DNA of 64,000 nucleotides from Betaproteobacteria bacterium HGW-Betaproteobacteria-22 (GTDB taxonomy: Bacteria; Pseudomonadota; Gammaproteobacteria; Burkholderiales; Methylophilaceae), in the NCBI GenBank assembly GCA_002842285.1, contig PHCJ01000012.1, forward strand, positions 1 to 64,000. Reading direction: 5' to 3'. Below the pieces are notes generated by a model. That model worked only from the letters and a program-made list of their open reading frames with translations, ran no database searches and was not told where the DNA came from. Numbering within the stretch: the stretch's first letter is position 1; each line of letters starts with the position of its first letter. Shown in pieces: positions 56,711-64,000 of the stretch. The translations under genes were made by a program, and so were the position numbers.

Positions 56711-57547
56711 ATGCGTTTAGTTGTTCAAGGTTCAGCCATTATTCAAGCCCATTTGGCACATATTCACCTGTTATCCAACACCAGCGTGCAATTCACGCAG
56801 ATTGCAGAACACGCCTATTATTTGGCGAACCAGGCTGTCACGCCCGCTGTACAAGCGTTTTGCATAGAACAGAAAATCGATTGTGCCTACGTGCAAAACA
56901 ACCAAATAATTGAAAATTTCGGCTTATGCGTCATGGACATGGACTCAACGCTCATCAGCATTGAATGTATTGACGAGATTGCCGATATGGTAGGTATCAA
57001 GCCGCAGGTAGCAGCAATTACTGAGCGCGCAATGCAAGGGGAACTGGATTTCGCACAGAGCCTGCGTGAACGCGTAGCCTTACTCAAAGGCCTATCTGAA
57101 TCAGATTTGATGCGTGTGTTAAACGAACGGCTCAAACTCAATCCTGGAGCGACCGAATGGATTGCTGCCTGCAAAAAACATAATATCACCACATTGCTAG
57201 TGTCTGGCGGATTCAATTTCTTTGCTGACCGCGTAAAAGCCATGTTAGGCCTTGATTACGCAGTCGCAAACAGTTTGGAAATAATCGACGGCAAACTGAC
57301 TGGGCGTGTACTGGGCGAGATTGTAGATGCACAACGCAAGGCTGATGAGTTAATCAAATTACGCGATCAACTTGGGCTGACGACCCGACAGACAATTGCC
57401 ATCGGCGACGGCGCAAATGACCTTAAAATGATGTCTGCGGCTGGAGTCGGCGTTGCCTACCATGCAAAACCCGTGGTGCAAGCGCAGGCAACCTATGCAC
57501 TGAATCACTCAGGGCTGGATGGCGTCATCAACTTCTTCACTACTTAG
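56711..57547 (+). CDS. serB: Phosphoserine phosphatase
   Basis: SerB performs the last step of serine synthesis. The 278-residue protein is a HAD phosphatase with the nucleophile motif MDMDSTLISIECIDEIAD (D76, D78), the second motif LVSGGFNFF, and the metal motif IGDGANDLKMM. The N-terminal 70 residues are a shortened regulatory-like domain. Serine is central to assimilation in many methylotrophs, but here only the ordinary route can be claimed. Confidence 0.95.
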   Translation: MRLVVQGSAIIQAHLAHIHLLSNTSVQFTQIAEHAYYLANQAVTPAVQAFCIEQKIDCAYVQNNQIIENFGLCVMDMDSTLISIECIDEIADMVGIKPQVAAITERAMQGELDFAQSLRERVALLKGLSESDLMRVLNERLKLNPGATEWIAACKKHNITTLLVSGGFNFFADRVKAMLGLDYAVANSLEIIDGKLTGRVLGEIVDAQRKADELIKLRDQLGLTTRQTIAIGDGANDLKMMSAAGVGVAYHAKPVVQAQATYALNHSGLDGVINFFTT

Positions 57548-57568
57548 ACTGATTGCCCAATTAACCAC

Positions 57569-58357
57569 TCACAACAAAGCTAATTCAGCTTCGGTGAAGC
57601 CTGCCTTGCGTCTTGCTTCCATATTGAACGGCTTGCGTAGCGCAGGTGCGCGATACTGCAGTGCCAGTACTTCATAAGTCGCGATTGGCTCAAGCCCTCT
57701 TTCTTGACAAAGCCAGTTAAACCAACGGTTACCGATAGCAACGTGACCAATTTCATCGCGCAATATAATATCAAGAATATTGGCAGCCACCATATCCCCG
57801 ATTTGCGCAAACTTGTTACGCAGGGGCGGGCTGGCATCCAGGCCACGCGCCTCCATCGTCCTCGGCACTAACGCCATTCTTGCCAGTACCCCCTCCTGTG
57901 TACGTTCAGCCATTTCCCACAAACTATTGTGCCCAGGGAAATCTCCATATTGGTAACCCATGGTTTGTAAATGGCCGTTAAGCAAGCTGAAATGATAAGC
58001 TTCTTCGGCCGCTACTTTAAGCCAGTCTGCATAGAAATCTCTCGGCATATTGCCAAAGCGCCACACCGCATCCAAAGCCAGATTGATGGCGTTAAACTCA
58101 ATATGCGCCAGCGCATGAATTAATGCTGCGCGACCTTCAGCGGTGCGCATGGAACGCTTTTCAACCTGCAGCGGAGAAACCAGATCAGGTTTAACGGGAC
58201 GCCCTGGCAAATGCTGCGCACCAAGCAGCTCAAGACTTGCTACCAAGCCGACCTCTCGCGACTGCCATGCCTGATAAAGCTCTGTGACGCCCTCAGCTTT
58301 TGCTACGACGCTGCATTCAGCTAACAAGCGCAAAGCCTGCTCTCTTAATTCAATCAC
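57569..58357 (-). CDS. Ferritin-like domain protein (DUF455)
   Basis: From the GTG at 58357 the product has 262 residues with a DUF455 ferritin-like four-helix domain. The metal-ligand pattern is visible as ALAHIEFNAINLALDAVWRF, AAEEAYHFSLLNGHL and ILRDEIGHVAIGNRWF, with Glu and His spaced as in diiron proteins. The GTG follows AAGGG by 8 bases, while the frame beyond it lacks conserved sequence. A diiron oxygenase-like role is possible, but the family function is unknown. Confidence 0.87.
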   Translation of the reverse strand: MIELREQALRLLAECSVVAKAEGVTELYQAWQSREVGLVASLELLGAQHLPGRPVKPDLVSPLQVEKRSMRTAEGRAALIHALAHIEFNAINLALDAVWRFGNMPRDFYADWLKVAAEEAYHFSLLNGHLQTMGYQYGDFPGHNSLWEMAERTQEGVLARMALVPRTMEARGLDASPPLRNKFAQIGDMVAANILDIILRDEIGHVAIGNRWFNWLCQERGLEPIATYEVLALQYRAPALRKPFNMEARRKAGFTEAELALL

Positions 58358-58397
58358 TGCTGATACCCTTAAGAAGCACGGAATAAGTTCGCATGAC

Positions 58398-58566
58398 CAC
58401 GCACATGAGGTTTGCGGGATGGGATGCAAAGCAAAATTTGAGGCAAATAGTTACTCCCTTTTCGAAAAGCGTAACTCGGCAGGTTGCCCGCAAACCCTGC
58501 GTGGGGTTGCGAATACAAATGATACTTTGCGTTGTTGCACTCCTTGGTTTCGCACCTCAAGTGCGA
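58398..58566. repeat. Cluster of nested inverted repeats upstream of the DUF455 gene
   Basis: Arms CACGCA..GGTTTGCGGG (58398-58418) and CCCGCAAACC.TGCGTG (58487-58503) enclose AGTTAC/GTAACT with TTTTCGAAAA between. A separate small hairpin TCGCAC/GTGCGA lies at about 58549-58566. Frames here are short and do not resemble known proteins. Confidence 0.55.
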
Positions 58567-58639
58567 TCTGCGTCATGCACTTAGCAATCAAGCCTTTTTT
58601 ATTCGCAACGTGGTTCATGGATACTTGTTCCGTGCTTTC

Positions 58640-59515
58640 TCATTCCTCAAGCTGGATGAAATCCAACTCACCCGCTTTCATATCCGGCACCAGCAGGTAA
58701 CGCTCATCTTTAGTGATGGCGATATCCGCAGCCGACTGATAACCTTCCCTGACTAGACTCACATCCCCTTTCACGTCCACACTGAACACTTTGCCGTTTT
58801 TCCAGTCGCTCACATATATCGTGCCATTAGAATGATGTACCAGTCCGTCACCGCCACCGAAGCCTTCCGCCAGGTCGGTCAAAGTTCCTGTCTGCGTATT
58901 CAAACTGTACAAAATGCCCGATGTAAAATCGACATATAGCAGCACATTGCCGGTATCGTCAGCCAGCAGGCCGTTGGGTGCCATCACACGATCATCCTGT
59001 TTACCGTCAATCAGCAAGGTCACGCTGCCATTAGCGTCAATCTTATAAATGGCCCCTCCCTTGCCTGAGCCTAAAATATCCCCACTATCGCTTACATAGA
59101 GATTCCCTTGTGGGTCTGTCTCCAGGTCATTCAGAAACTGAGGCACATGGGTAAAGGCTTCTGGCGCAACAAAGACTGACTGCGTGCCATCTGCGGCGAT
59201 TTTGATAATTTTAGTTTTATCCGCCACGTACAGATTGCCCCCAATCAGCGCCAAGCCTTTGGGGTCATCCAACCCACTGGCAAAAACTGAAGTTTCACCC
59301 TGTGCATCGATTAACGTAATCTGTCCATCACCGTTTTTACCAAACTCATTGATTTCCGAAATAAAAATGCGGCCATCTTGCGTTTGCAGCACTGATTCTG
59401 GAGTTTTTAATCCTGTTATTTTGTTAGTAACAGCGGAGCTCTCCTGCGCCTTTTGGCACCCTAACATCACACCGACAGTGAGCAATAAACTTATTTTAAT
59501 CAATTGATTTATCAT
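58640..59515 (-). CDS. SMP-30/gluconolactonase-like beta-propeller lipoprotein
   Basis: The 291-residue precursor has a lipoprotein signal with LGC at Cys20. The mature part shows repeated blades such as GLKTPESVLQTQDGRIFISE, DPKGLALIGGNLYVADKTKI, NDLETDPQGNLYVSDSGDI and MAPNGLLADDTGNVLLYVD, typical of SMP-30/NHL-type six-bladed propellers. Relatives hydrolyse lactones or bind ligands; the activity here is unknown. It overlaps the next gene's end by 20 bases and belongs to a minus-strand run of envelope genes. Confidence 0.82.
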   Translation of the reverse strand: MINQLIKISLLLTVGVMLGCQKAQESSAVTNKITGLKTPESVLQTQDGRIFISEINEFGKNGDGQITLIDAQGETSVFASGLDDPKGLALIGGNLYVADKTKIIKIAADGTQSVFVAPEAFTHVPQFLNDLETDPQGNLYVSDSGDILGSGKGGAIYKIDANGSVTLLIDGKQDDRVMAPNGLLADDTGNVLLYVDFTSGILYSLNTQTGTLTDLAEGFGGGDGLVHHSNGTIYVSDWKNGKVFSVDVKGDVSLVREGYQSAADIAITKDERYLLVPDMKAGELDFIQLEE

Positions 59516-60089
59516 GATTTCTGATTCCTAAAATGACATGGCGCGAATTTTTGCCGAAGGTAACAAGCTTACCATACTGCATGAAATTTTGCAATGTGAC
59601 ATCACGCTGCATTTTAGCAAGTGCATGATCAAGCGCATCGGCATAGGCTTTTTGAATCCAGATGTCCGCATAAGCCCCCAGCATGCCGCGTACGTTAGAT
59701 TTTCCCTTATAGCTCGTCACAAACTCACCTTGCCCCTTATACACATTTACCACGACTTCGCCGTAAAACACTTCCAGCTGCGGGTTATAGAACATTTTGG
59801 GCTGTAGCCAAAGCAATGCATGGCCAGTTGCATTGCCGTCACAGAACTCAACCTCACCGTACTGCTGGCTGAGCCTTTGCTTTGCCTCTATTTCCACCAC
59901 GGGCCCCTGATAAAACCAATAGTCTTTATAATAATGCCAGAGTTTTATAGGATTAGTATATTCAACGGGTTGAATATACATGAGTATTTTTGAGTTGCCA
60001 GAAGTGCTGGCAATCACATCTGCCTGTGTATGTGTGGCCAGCACGCTCAAGCATAATACAATCATAGTTTGAATATAATTTCTCATCAT
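59496..60089 (-). CDS. Secreted protein of unknown function
   Basis: The 197-residue precursor has a signal peptide (MMRNYIQTMIVLCLSVLATHTQA). No family was recognised. The mature part is rich in aromatic residues (KLWHYYKDYWFYQG) and has a helical C-terminal segment with DIWIQKAYADALDHALAKM. One Cys is present (EFCDGNATG). It lies between a PQQ-type sugar dehydrogenase homologue and the SMP-30-like lipoprotein, overlapping the latter by 20 bases, so it may act with them in the periplasm. Confidence 0.7.
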   Translation of the reverse strand: MMRNYIQTMIVLCLSVLATHTQADVIASTSGNSKILMYIQPVEYTNPIKLWHYYKDYWFYQGPVVEIEAKQRLSQQYGEVEFCDGNATGHALLWLQPKMFYNPQLEVFYGEVVVNVYKGQGEFVTSYKGKSNVRGMLGAYADIWIQKAYADALDHALAKMQRDVTLQNFMQYGKLVTFGKNSRHVILGIRNHDKSID

Positions 60090-60128
60090 TTTTGCCTTTC
60101 ATTTCCAGCGGCTGATCTTAGGCCGGTT

Positions 60129-61343
60129 TTAGCGTTGATAATAAATGCGATAAATCACATTGAGCTTATCATCTGACGTATAAAGTGCCCCATCCTTACC
60201 AACAATGACATCTACAGGTCGTCCCCAGGCCTGATTGCCTTCTAGCCAGCCTGTGGCAAATACCTCCTGCCCGACTGGCTTATCGCCCGCGAACTTGACA
60301 CGCACCAGCTGGTAACCCGCAGGTTGCTTGCGATTCCACGAACCATGCAAAGCCACAATCGCATCTGTCTTGTACGCAGGAGGCCAGTTGGTTTTATTTA
60401 AGAAGGCAATACCGATAGGCGTAGTGTGCGCACGAAAGGTCATTGCAACCGCAGCCGCACCCATACAAAATCCCTCTTCACCCACAAAATTAGGATCCTG
60501 TACTTGCATATTTTGGCGCTCAGGGTCTGCCCAGCAATAAGGCCAGCCGTAATGCTTCCCGGGCTCGACCAGGTTCAGATGTTCCGGCGGCAATTCATCA
60601 TTCACAGCACCGCCGCGAGTACCTGAGCGATTGTCCGCACCATTGTTGGTGGCGTACATTGCCCCGGTTTTAGGATGCCATGCAAAACCTTGCGAATTGC
60701 GTAGACCTCTCGCCCAAATTGCAGATTGCTGATGCCGTCCCAGTGTGGTCAAAGCACCTGCAGGCTCGCCGTCTTTGGTATATCTTAACATGGTGGCGCG
60801 CAATGGGTCGGCTTCTACACACACATTGCAGCTAGAACCAACGTTGATGTACAGGAAGCCATCCGCACCCAATTGAATGGTTTTGAGTGTATGCCCTCCC
60901 GTCGGCAGATTTGTGATGAAAGGTTGTGGTTTAGACCACTTGCCTCCCACTTTTGTCAGTTTCACCACCCCATCCTGATTTGCAATCAACAGCGCCCCAT
61001 CCACAAATGCCAATCCATGCGGCGCATTTAAGTTCTCAGCAATAACTTCTACCCTATCTGCAACGCCATCCCCATCTATATCAGCCAGCATCAACACCTG
61101 ATGACTTCTGGTAGCAGACACATACAGGTGTCCATCGGCATCAAGCGCCATCATCCTGGGGCCAAGCCATGTCTCACCTTTTTGCACTGACAAGTCCGCA
61201 AATATTTCAATCTTGAACCCTGGCGGTAACTTGATTTTTCCCAGATCCGGTGCAGAAAAAGCCGGATAAGCATATAAAAAACCAGCTGTAATCACCAGCC
61301 AAGTCAAACGACAAATCGCGCGATAAAATAATGTGTGCATCAT
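60129..61343 (-). CDS. Sorbosone dehydrogenase-like PQQ-dependent sugar dehydrogenase family protein
   Basis: The 404-residue precursor has a signal peptide ending near AYPAFSA and a six-bladed propeller of the soluble glucose/sorbosone dehydrogenase family: LPPGFKIEIFADL at the start, LYVSATRSHQVLMLADIDGDGVADRV, GGHTLKTIQLGADGFLYINVGSSCN, ARGLRNSQGFAWHPKTG and IVALHGSWNRKQPAGYQLVRVKF. PQQ binding is typical, but the substrate cannot be set from sequence. The ATG at 61343 is used because GGAGG lies 5 bases before it. It is 25 bases after fccB. Confidence 0.86.
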   Translation of the reverse strand: MMHTLFYRAICRLTWLVITAGFLYAYPAFSAPDLGKIKLPPGFKIEIFADLSVQKGETWLGPRMMALDADGHLYVSATRSHQVLMLADIDGDGVADRVEVIAENLNAPHGLAFVDGALLIANQDGVVKLTKVGGKWSKPQPFITNLPTGGHTLKTIQLGADGFLYINVGSSCNVCVEADPLRATMLRYTKDGEPAGALTTLGRHQQSAIWARGLRNSQGFAWHPKTGAMYATNNGADNRSGTRGGAVNDELPPEHLNLVEPGKHYGWPYCWADPERQNMQVQDPNFVGEEGFCMGAAAVAMTFRAHTTPIGIAFLNKTNWPPAYKTDAIVALHGSWNRKQPAGYQLVRVKFAGDKPVGQEVFATGWLEGNQAWGRPVDVIVGKDGALYTSDDKLNVIYRIYYQR

Positions 61344-61368
61344 GCTTACCTCCATAAACTGGATGTCA

Positions 61369-62631
61369 TCAGGTTAGCACATCAGACCATATATTGTTTG
61401 CCCAGGCAGCGGCGTAACTGCCTTCTTTTTCTGAAGGCGCAAGTGAAACACCCCCCCCGTCAGCTGACACCATGATTTTTTTGGCGGCATCATAACGATA
61501 TACATTCGCTACATGCATGGCCTCTTTGTCGTTGACAAAACTATAACAGGTGTTTGCAAACACAGGCGCAGGATCAGGTAGGCGACCTTGCATCAGTTCG
61601 ACAATTGCACTGGCACAAACACGCGCCTGCGAAGTCGCCATATGCGCTGACTTCGGTAATCCGGAAGCCACGCTATCACCTATCACGTGCACATCACGCG
61701 CACGTTTAGATTCATAAGTCAAAAAATCCACCTCACACCAAGGATAATCTTCCTCCAGCAAATCTGCTATTTGCGCAGGCTTTCCTGCGCGCTGTGGCGG
61801 AATCACATTCAGCACATCCGCTGTAACCTGTTCAAACTCGGTATGGATTGTTTTGCTTGCCAAGTCCAGTTTCTCAATTGCGCTGTTGGGACGATAATCA
61901 ATCATTCCTGCGTACTGGGTTGACCATGCTTTTGCAAACAATCCTTTTTTTGAAACAATCTCAGCATTAGCATCCAGCACTATGATTTTGCTTTTAGGTT
62001 TGTAGACTTTAAAGTAGCTTGCAACCTGGCAAACACGCTCATATGGGCCTGGCGGGCAACGATATGGCAACTTAGGGATGTGCATCACGAATACGCCGCC
62101 GTCAGCCATAGCCTCTAACTGTTGACGCAAATTCACCGTTTGCCAGCCCGCTTTCCAGGCATGAGGCACCTTTTGCTGTGCATCCGCGCCTGCCAGCATC
62201 GGCAAATCATCGTAGATAAAATCAATGCCTGAGGCGATAATTAAACGGTCATAGCTTAACTCACCGCGTTGCATGATGACTTTTTTATCGTGGGTATTCA
62301 CGGCAACCACCCCATCCTGCACCCAGGTCAGACCGTGATTTTTTTTCACCAAATCGTAACCAAAGGTAAGATCATGAATCGACTTGCTGCCACCTAAGAC
62401 CAAATTGCTCATCGGGCATGACACAAACTGGCTTGACGGCTCAACGACCACCACTTCGATGCCGCCCATACTCCACATGCGAATATATTTGGCCGCTGTG
62501 GTACCCGCATACCCGCCACCTACTACGACCACACGTCCTTTAGGGGGTGTTTTGCCCATCGCATACGACTTAACTGTCATGAACAATGCGCTGGAGGCGA
62601 TACTGGCTTTGATAAAGTTACGACGATTCAT
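61369..62631 (-). CDS. fccB: Flavocytochrome c sulfide dehydrogenase, flavoprotein subunit
   Basis: FccB binds FAD and oxidises sulfide, passing electrons to the FccA cytochrome. The 420-residue precursor has a twin-arginine-like signal (MNRRNFIKASIASSALFM), the dinucleotide fold RVVVVGGGYAGTTAAKYI, the redox Cys in SSQFVSCPMSNLVLGG and a further Cys pair region RCPPGPYERVC. The ending CYSFV....A.HVANVYRYD matches the C-terminal domain of the family. The ATG at 62631 follows AAAGGG by 8 bases. Some relatives act on other sulfur compounds. Confidence 0.9.
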   Translation of the reverse strand: MNRRNFIKASIASSALFMTVKSYAMGKTPPKGRVVVVGGGYAGTTAAKYIRMWSMGGIEVVVVEPSSQFVSCPMSNLVLGGSKSIHDLTFGYDLVKKNHGLTWVQDGVVAVNTHDKKVIMQRGELSYDRLIIASGIDFIYDDLPMLAGADAQQKVPHAWKAGWQTVNLRQQLEAMADGGVFVMHIPKLPYRCPPGPYERVCQVASYFKVYKPKSKIIVLDANAEIVSKKGLFAKAWSTQYAGMIDYRPNSAIEKLDLASKTIHTEFEQVTADVLNVIPPQRAGKPAQIADLLEEDYPWCEVDFLTYESKRARDVHVIGDSVASGLPKSAHMATSQARVCASAIVELMQGRLPDPAPVFANTCYSFVNDKEAMHVANVYRYDAAKKIMVSADGGGVSLAPSEKEGSYAAAWANNIWSDVLT

Positions 62632-62653
62632 CTCAAAAGCCCTTTCAAATAAA

Positions 62654-63046
62654 TCACTCATGGTTCACCGCCTTCAATTTCTGTGGGGTAGGTGCCACGC
62701 GCACTTCAGGTTCTTGCCTTGAAAAAAACAGTGCCAGCTGATGAATTTCTTCCGGGGTGAGTCCTTTTGCGTGGTGATGCATCACGGTAGATTCTCGCGT
62801 CCCAGCTCTAAAATCGAGTAATCTTTGCTCCAGATATACGTCACTCTCGCCAGCTAATGGAGTTGCATCGACAACTGAACCAGATTTAACCGCATTGCCC
62901 AGAGTGCCGTGGCAGGCCGAACAAGAAGCCGCCAGCGTAGGGATGTGCGCAGGATGCGCTGAAGTGACAATATCCTCTGCAGCAATGCCCAACACAGGCG
63001 CTGCCACTGAGGATATCAAGATAAGACGAATGATAAAGGGGTTCAT
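62654..63046 (-). CDS. fccA: Mono-haem cytochrome c subunit of flavocytochrome c
   Basis: The 130-residue precursor has a signal peptide ending near GIAA and one class I haem site, SCSACHG (C42, C45, H46), with M89 as the probable sixth ligand. LAGESDVYLEQRLLDFRAGTRESTVMHHHAKGLTPEEIHQLALFFS is the usual small-cytochrome C-terminus. It is 22 bases before fccB and forms the electron acceptor of that flavoprotein. Haem from hemN and oxidase cco could complete the route to oxygen. Confidence 0.88.
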   Translation of the reverse strand: MNPFIIRLILISSVAAPVLGIAAEDIVTSAHPAHIPTLAASCSACHGTLGNAVKSGSVVDATPLAGESDVYLEQRLLDFRAGTRESTVMHHHAKGLTPEEIHQLALFFSRQEPEVRVAPTPQKLKAVNHE

Positions 63047-63101
63047 GATGCCGTATTCCCAATAAATGAACCCCCATTATATTCAATTACACGCAAAACA
63101 A

Positions 63102-63117
63102 TGTGACAAAAGTCACT
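63102..63117 (-). promoter_or_regulatory. CRP-like palindrome upstream of fccA
   Basis: TGTGACAAAAGTCACT matches the CRP consensus TGTGAnnnnnnTCACA at nine of ten fixed positions. It lies 56-71 bases before the fccA ATG, where an activator could act. A different CRP/FNR-family protein or a general palindrome binder is also possible. Confidence 0.5.
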
Positions 63118-63135
63118 TGTGCAATCACACGCTAC

Positions 63136-63627
63136 CTATAGGCACTTCTCTTCTTGGCAACCGTCATTTTTAACGCCTAATGAGGTTAACAGGTCTACCA
63201 TTTTGGTATTGCCTTGGTCTTTAATGACACGAATGATATCAACATCACCACGCATTTTTCTGTTCACATCAGCGCCTTTTTCAGCCAGATATTTCACCAT
63301 TGCCTCATTGCCATCATATGCAGCATGCATGAATGCGGTCCATTTAGTGATAGGGTGGGTGTAGTTTAAATCTGCACCTTTTTCTGTAAAGTATTTCACC
63401 AGATCAAACTGACCTTTAGCCGCTGACATCAGCAAAGGCGACCAGCCGACAAAAGGCGTATTCACATCCAAGCCTTCATTGATATATTTTTTAACCACTT
63501 TAATATTGCCTTCACCAACTGCACCGGTAAACTCCATATATTCATCGTCAGTTAAATTCTTTGCAGCAAAAGCATTAAATGAGAGGCTTAAAGCTAAAAT
63601 CGTTAATATTGTTTTTAAAAAATTCAT
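63136..63627 (-). CDS. Periplasmic ankyrin-repeat protein (short)
   Basis: The 163-residue precursor has a signal peptide (MNFLKTILTILALSLSFNAFA) and about four ankyrin repeats, for instance INEGLDVNTPFVGWSPLLMSAAKGQFDLVKYFTEKGADLNY and MHAAYDGNEAMVKYLAEKGADVNR. It ends with a Cys-containing tail (NDGCQEEKCL). The ATG at 63627 follows GGAG by 9 bases. It sits 60 bases after purL on the same strand. No enzyme domain is visible. Confidence 0.85.
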   Translation of the reverse strand: MNFLKTILTILALSLSFNAFAAKNLTDDEYMEFTGAVGEGNIKVVKKYINEGLDVNTPFVGWSPLLMSAAKGQFDLVKYFTEKGADLNYTHPITKWTAFMHAAYDGNEAMVKYLAEKGADVNRKMRGDVDIIRVIKDQGNTKMVDLLTSLGVKNDGCQEEKCL

Positions 63628-63687
63628 GCCACTTTTCTCCAGAGTCATTTTATTAAAATTTATTTCCATACATATCAAAAGGTTAAG

Positions 63688-64000
63688 CTATGAAATGTAT
63701 TTTCTTGCATTACGGAACATACGTAGCCAAGCACTATCTTCAGCATCACCACAACGTGCCCAGGTATTCTGGACGTTGCGAATCACACGTTCAGGATGTG
63801 GCATCATAATACTAAAACGCCCGTCTGTGCTGGTTAATCCAGTGATACCTTGCGGCGAACCATTGGGGTTAAATGGGTAAACCTCAGTTGGTACGGACGC
63901 ATTATCAATAAAACGCATGGTCACCAGTTTTTTCTCCAGCACTGTATTGACTGCATTTTTGCCAGAAGGTTCTTGAGAGAACTCTGCATAACCTTCACCA
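63688..64000 (-). CDS. purL: Phosphoribosylformylglycinamidine synthase (C-terminal end, runs off right edge)
   Basis: The frame enters at base 64000 and ends with TAG at 63688, giving the last 103 residues. GEGYAEFS matches the HGEGRAEF part of the PurL glutaminase domain. [35 protein letters not shown] contains the His and Glu of the glutaminase triad (MPHPER). The C-terminus [13 protein letters not shown] is typical of the large proteobacterial PurL. The enzyme carries out the fourth step of purine synthesis. Confidence 0.95.
   Translation of the reverse strand, partial: GEGYAEFSQEPSGKNAVNTVLEKKLVTMRFIDNASVPTEVYPFNPNGSPQGITGLTSTDGRFSIMMPHPERVIRNVQNTWARCGDAEDSAWLRMFRNARKYIS

Overview
The window looks like chromosome from a Gram-negative betaproteobacterium of moderate GC content, with two-partner secretion, OmpW, DsbB, cbb3 oxidase, PII and a succinylase-type DapD/DapE lysine branch. 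The order rnm - yciO - M50 protease - trpS - scpA - scpB - rluB and the long form of TrpS fit Betaproteobacteria, and the overall impression is of Methylophilaceae (Methylotenera-like). That placement is inference from gene content; no methanol dehydrogenase or rRNA lies in the window to prove it. Coding is dense, in short operons on both strands. No tRNA, rRNA, CRISPR array, prophage or intact insertion sequence was seen.

Layout. 1-1.9 kb: N-terminal part of a filamentous haemagglutinin-like TpsA exoprotein running off the left edge. 2.4-7.5 kb: ccoNOQP cbb3 oxidase behind a perfect FNR box, a FixH-like protein and a UbiM/UbiH-type ubiquinone hydroxylase. 7.7-16.8 kb: phosphoketolase, acetate kinase, CaCA exchanger, Na/Pi-type transporter, P-type ATPase and a double UspA protein, all on the plus strand. 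17.0-22.6 kb: D-lactate dehydrogenase, a radical SAM protein, FNR itself, hemN and ompW, with FNR boxes before hemN and ompW. 22.8-30.7 kb: rlmD, a PolB-like exonuclease, ydbL-ynbE-ydbH envelope lipid-transport genes, cysM, dsbB and xseA. 30.7-38.7 kb: kup, a LoiP-like metalloprotease lipoprotein, dapD, a YffB-like protein, dapE, prmB and a second methyltransferase. 38.9-45.3 kb: rluB-scpB-scpA-trpS-M50-yciO-rnm on the minus strand. 45.6-51.0 kb: yciB-yciI-bolA-ppiC, a Fur-boxed feoAB and a BaiN-like flavoprotein. 51.4-64 kb: glnB/K, nadE, two periplasmic ankyrin proteins, sucCD, serB, a DUF455 ferritin-like protein, secreted beta-propeller proteins, the fccAB flavocytochrome c and the C-terminus of PurL.

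How they work together. The first 23 kb reads as a low-oxygen block: a high-affinity oxidase, oxygen-independent haem synthesis, OmpW, FNR, and two carbon outlets (phosphoketolase/acetate kinase to acetate plus ATP, and LdhA to D-lactate). Three textbook FNR sites support the core of this view; membership of the phosphoketolase and LdhA genes is inferred from position only.

The intergenic DNA is the least explained part. A dispersed element with inverted ends (AACCCAGATTTTCCATTAG type) occurs five times in the same orientation, in long, internally deleted and truncated forms. A second repeat family occurs twice in inverted orientation. A 141-bp element with perfect 16-bp inverted ends sits between trpS and scpA. 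Several further large palindromes lie between genes.
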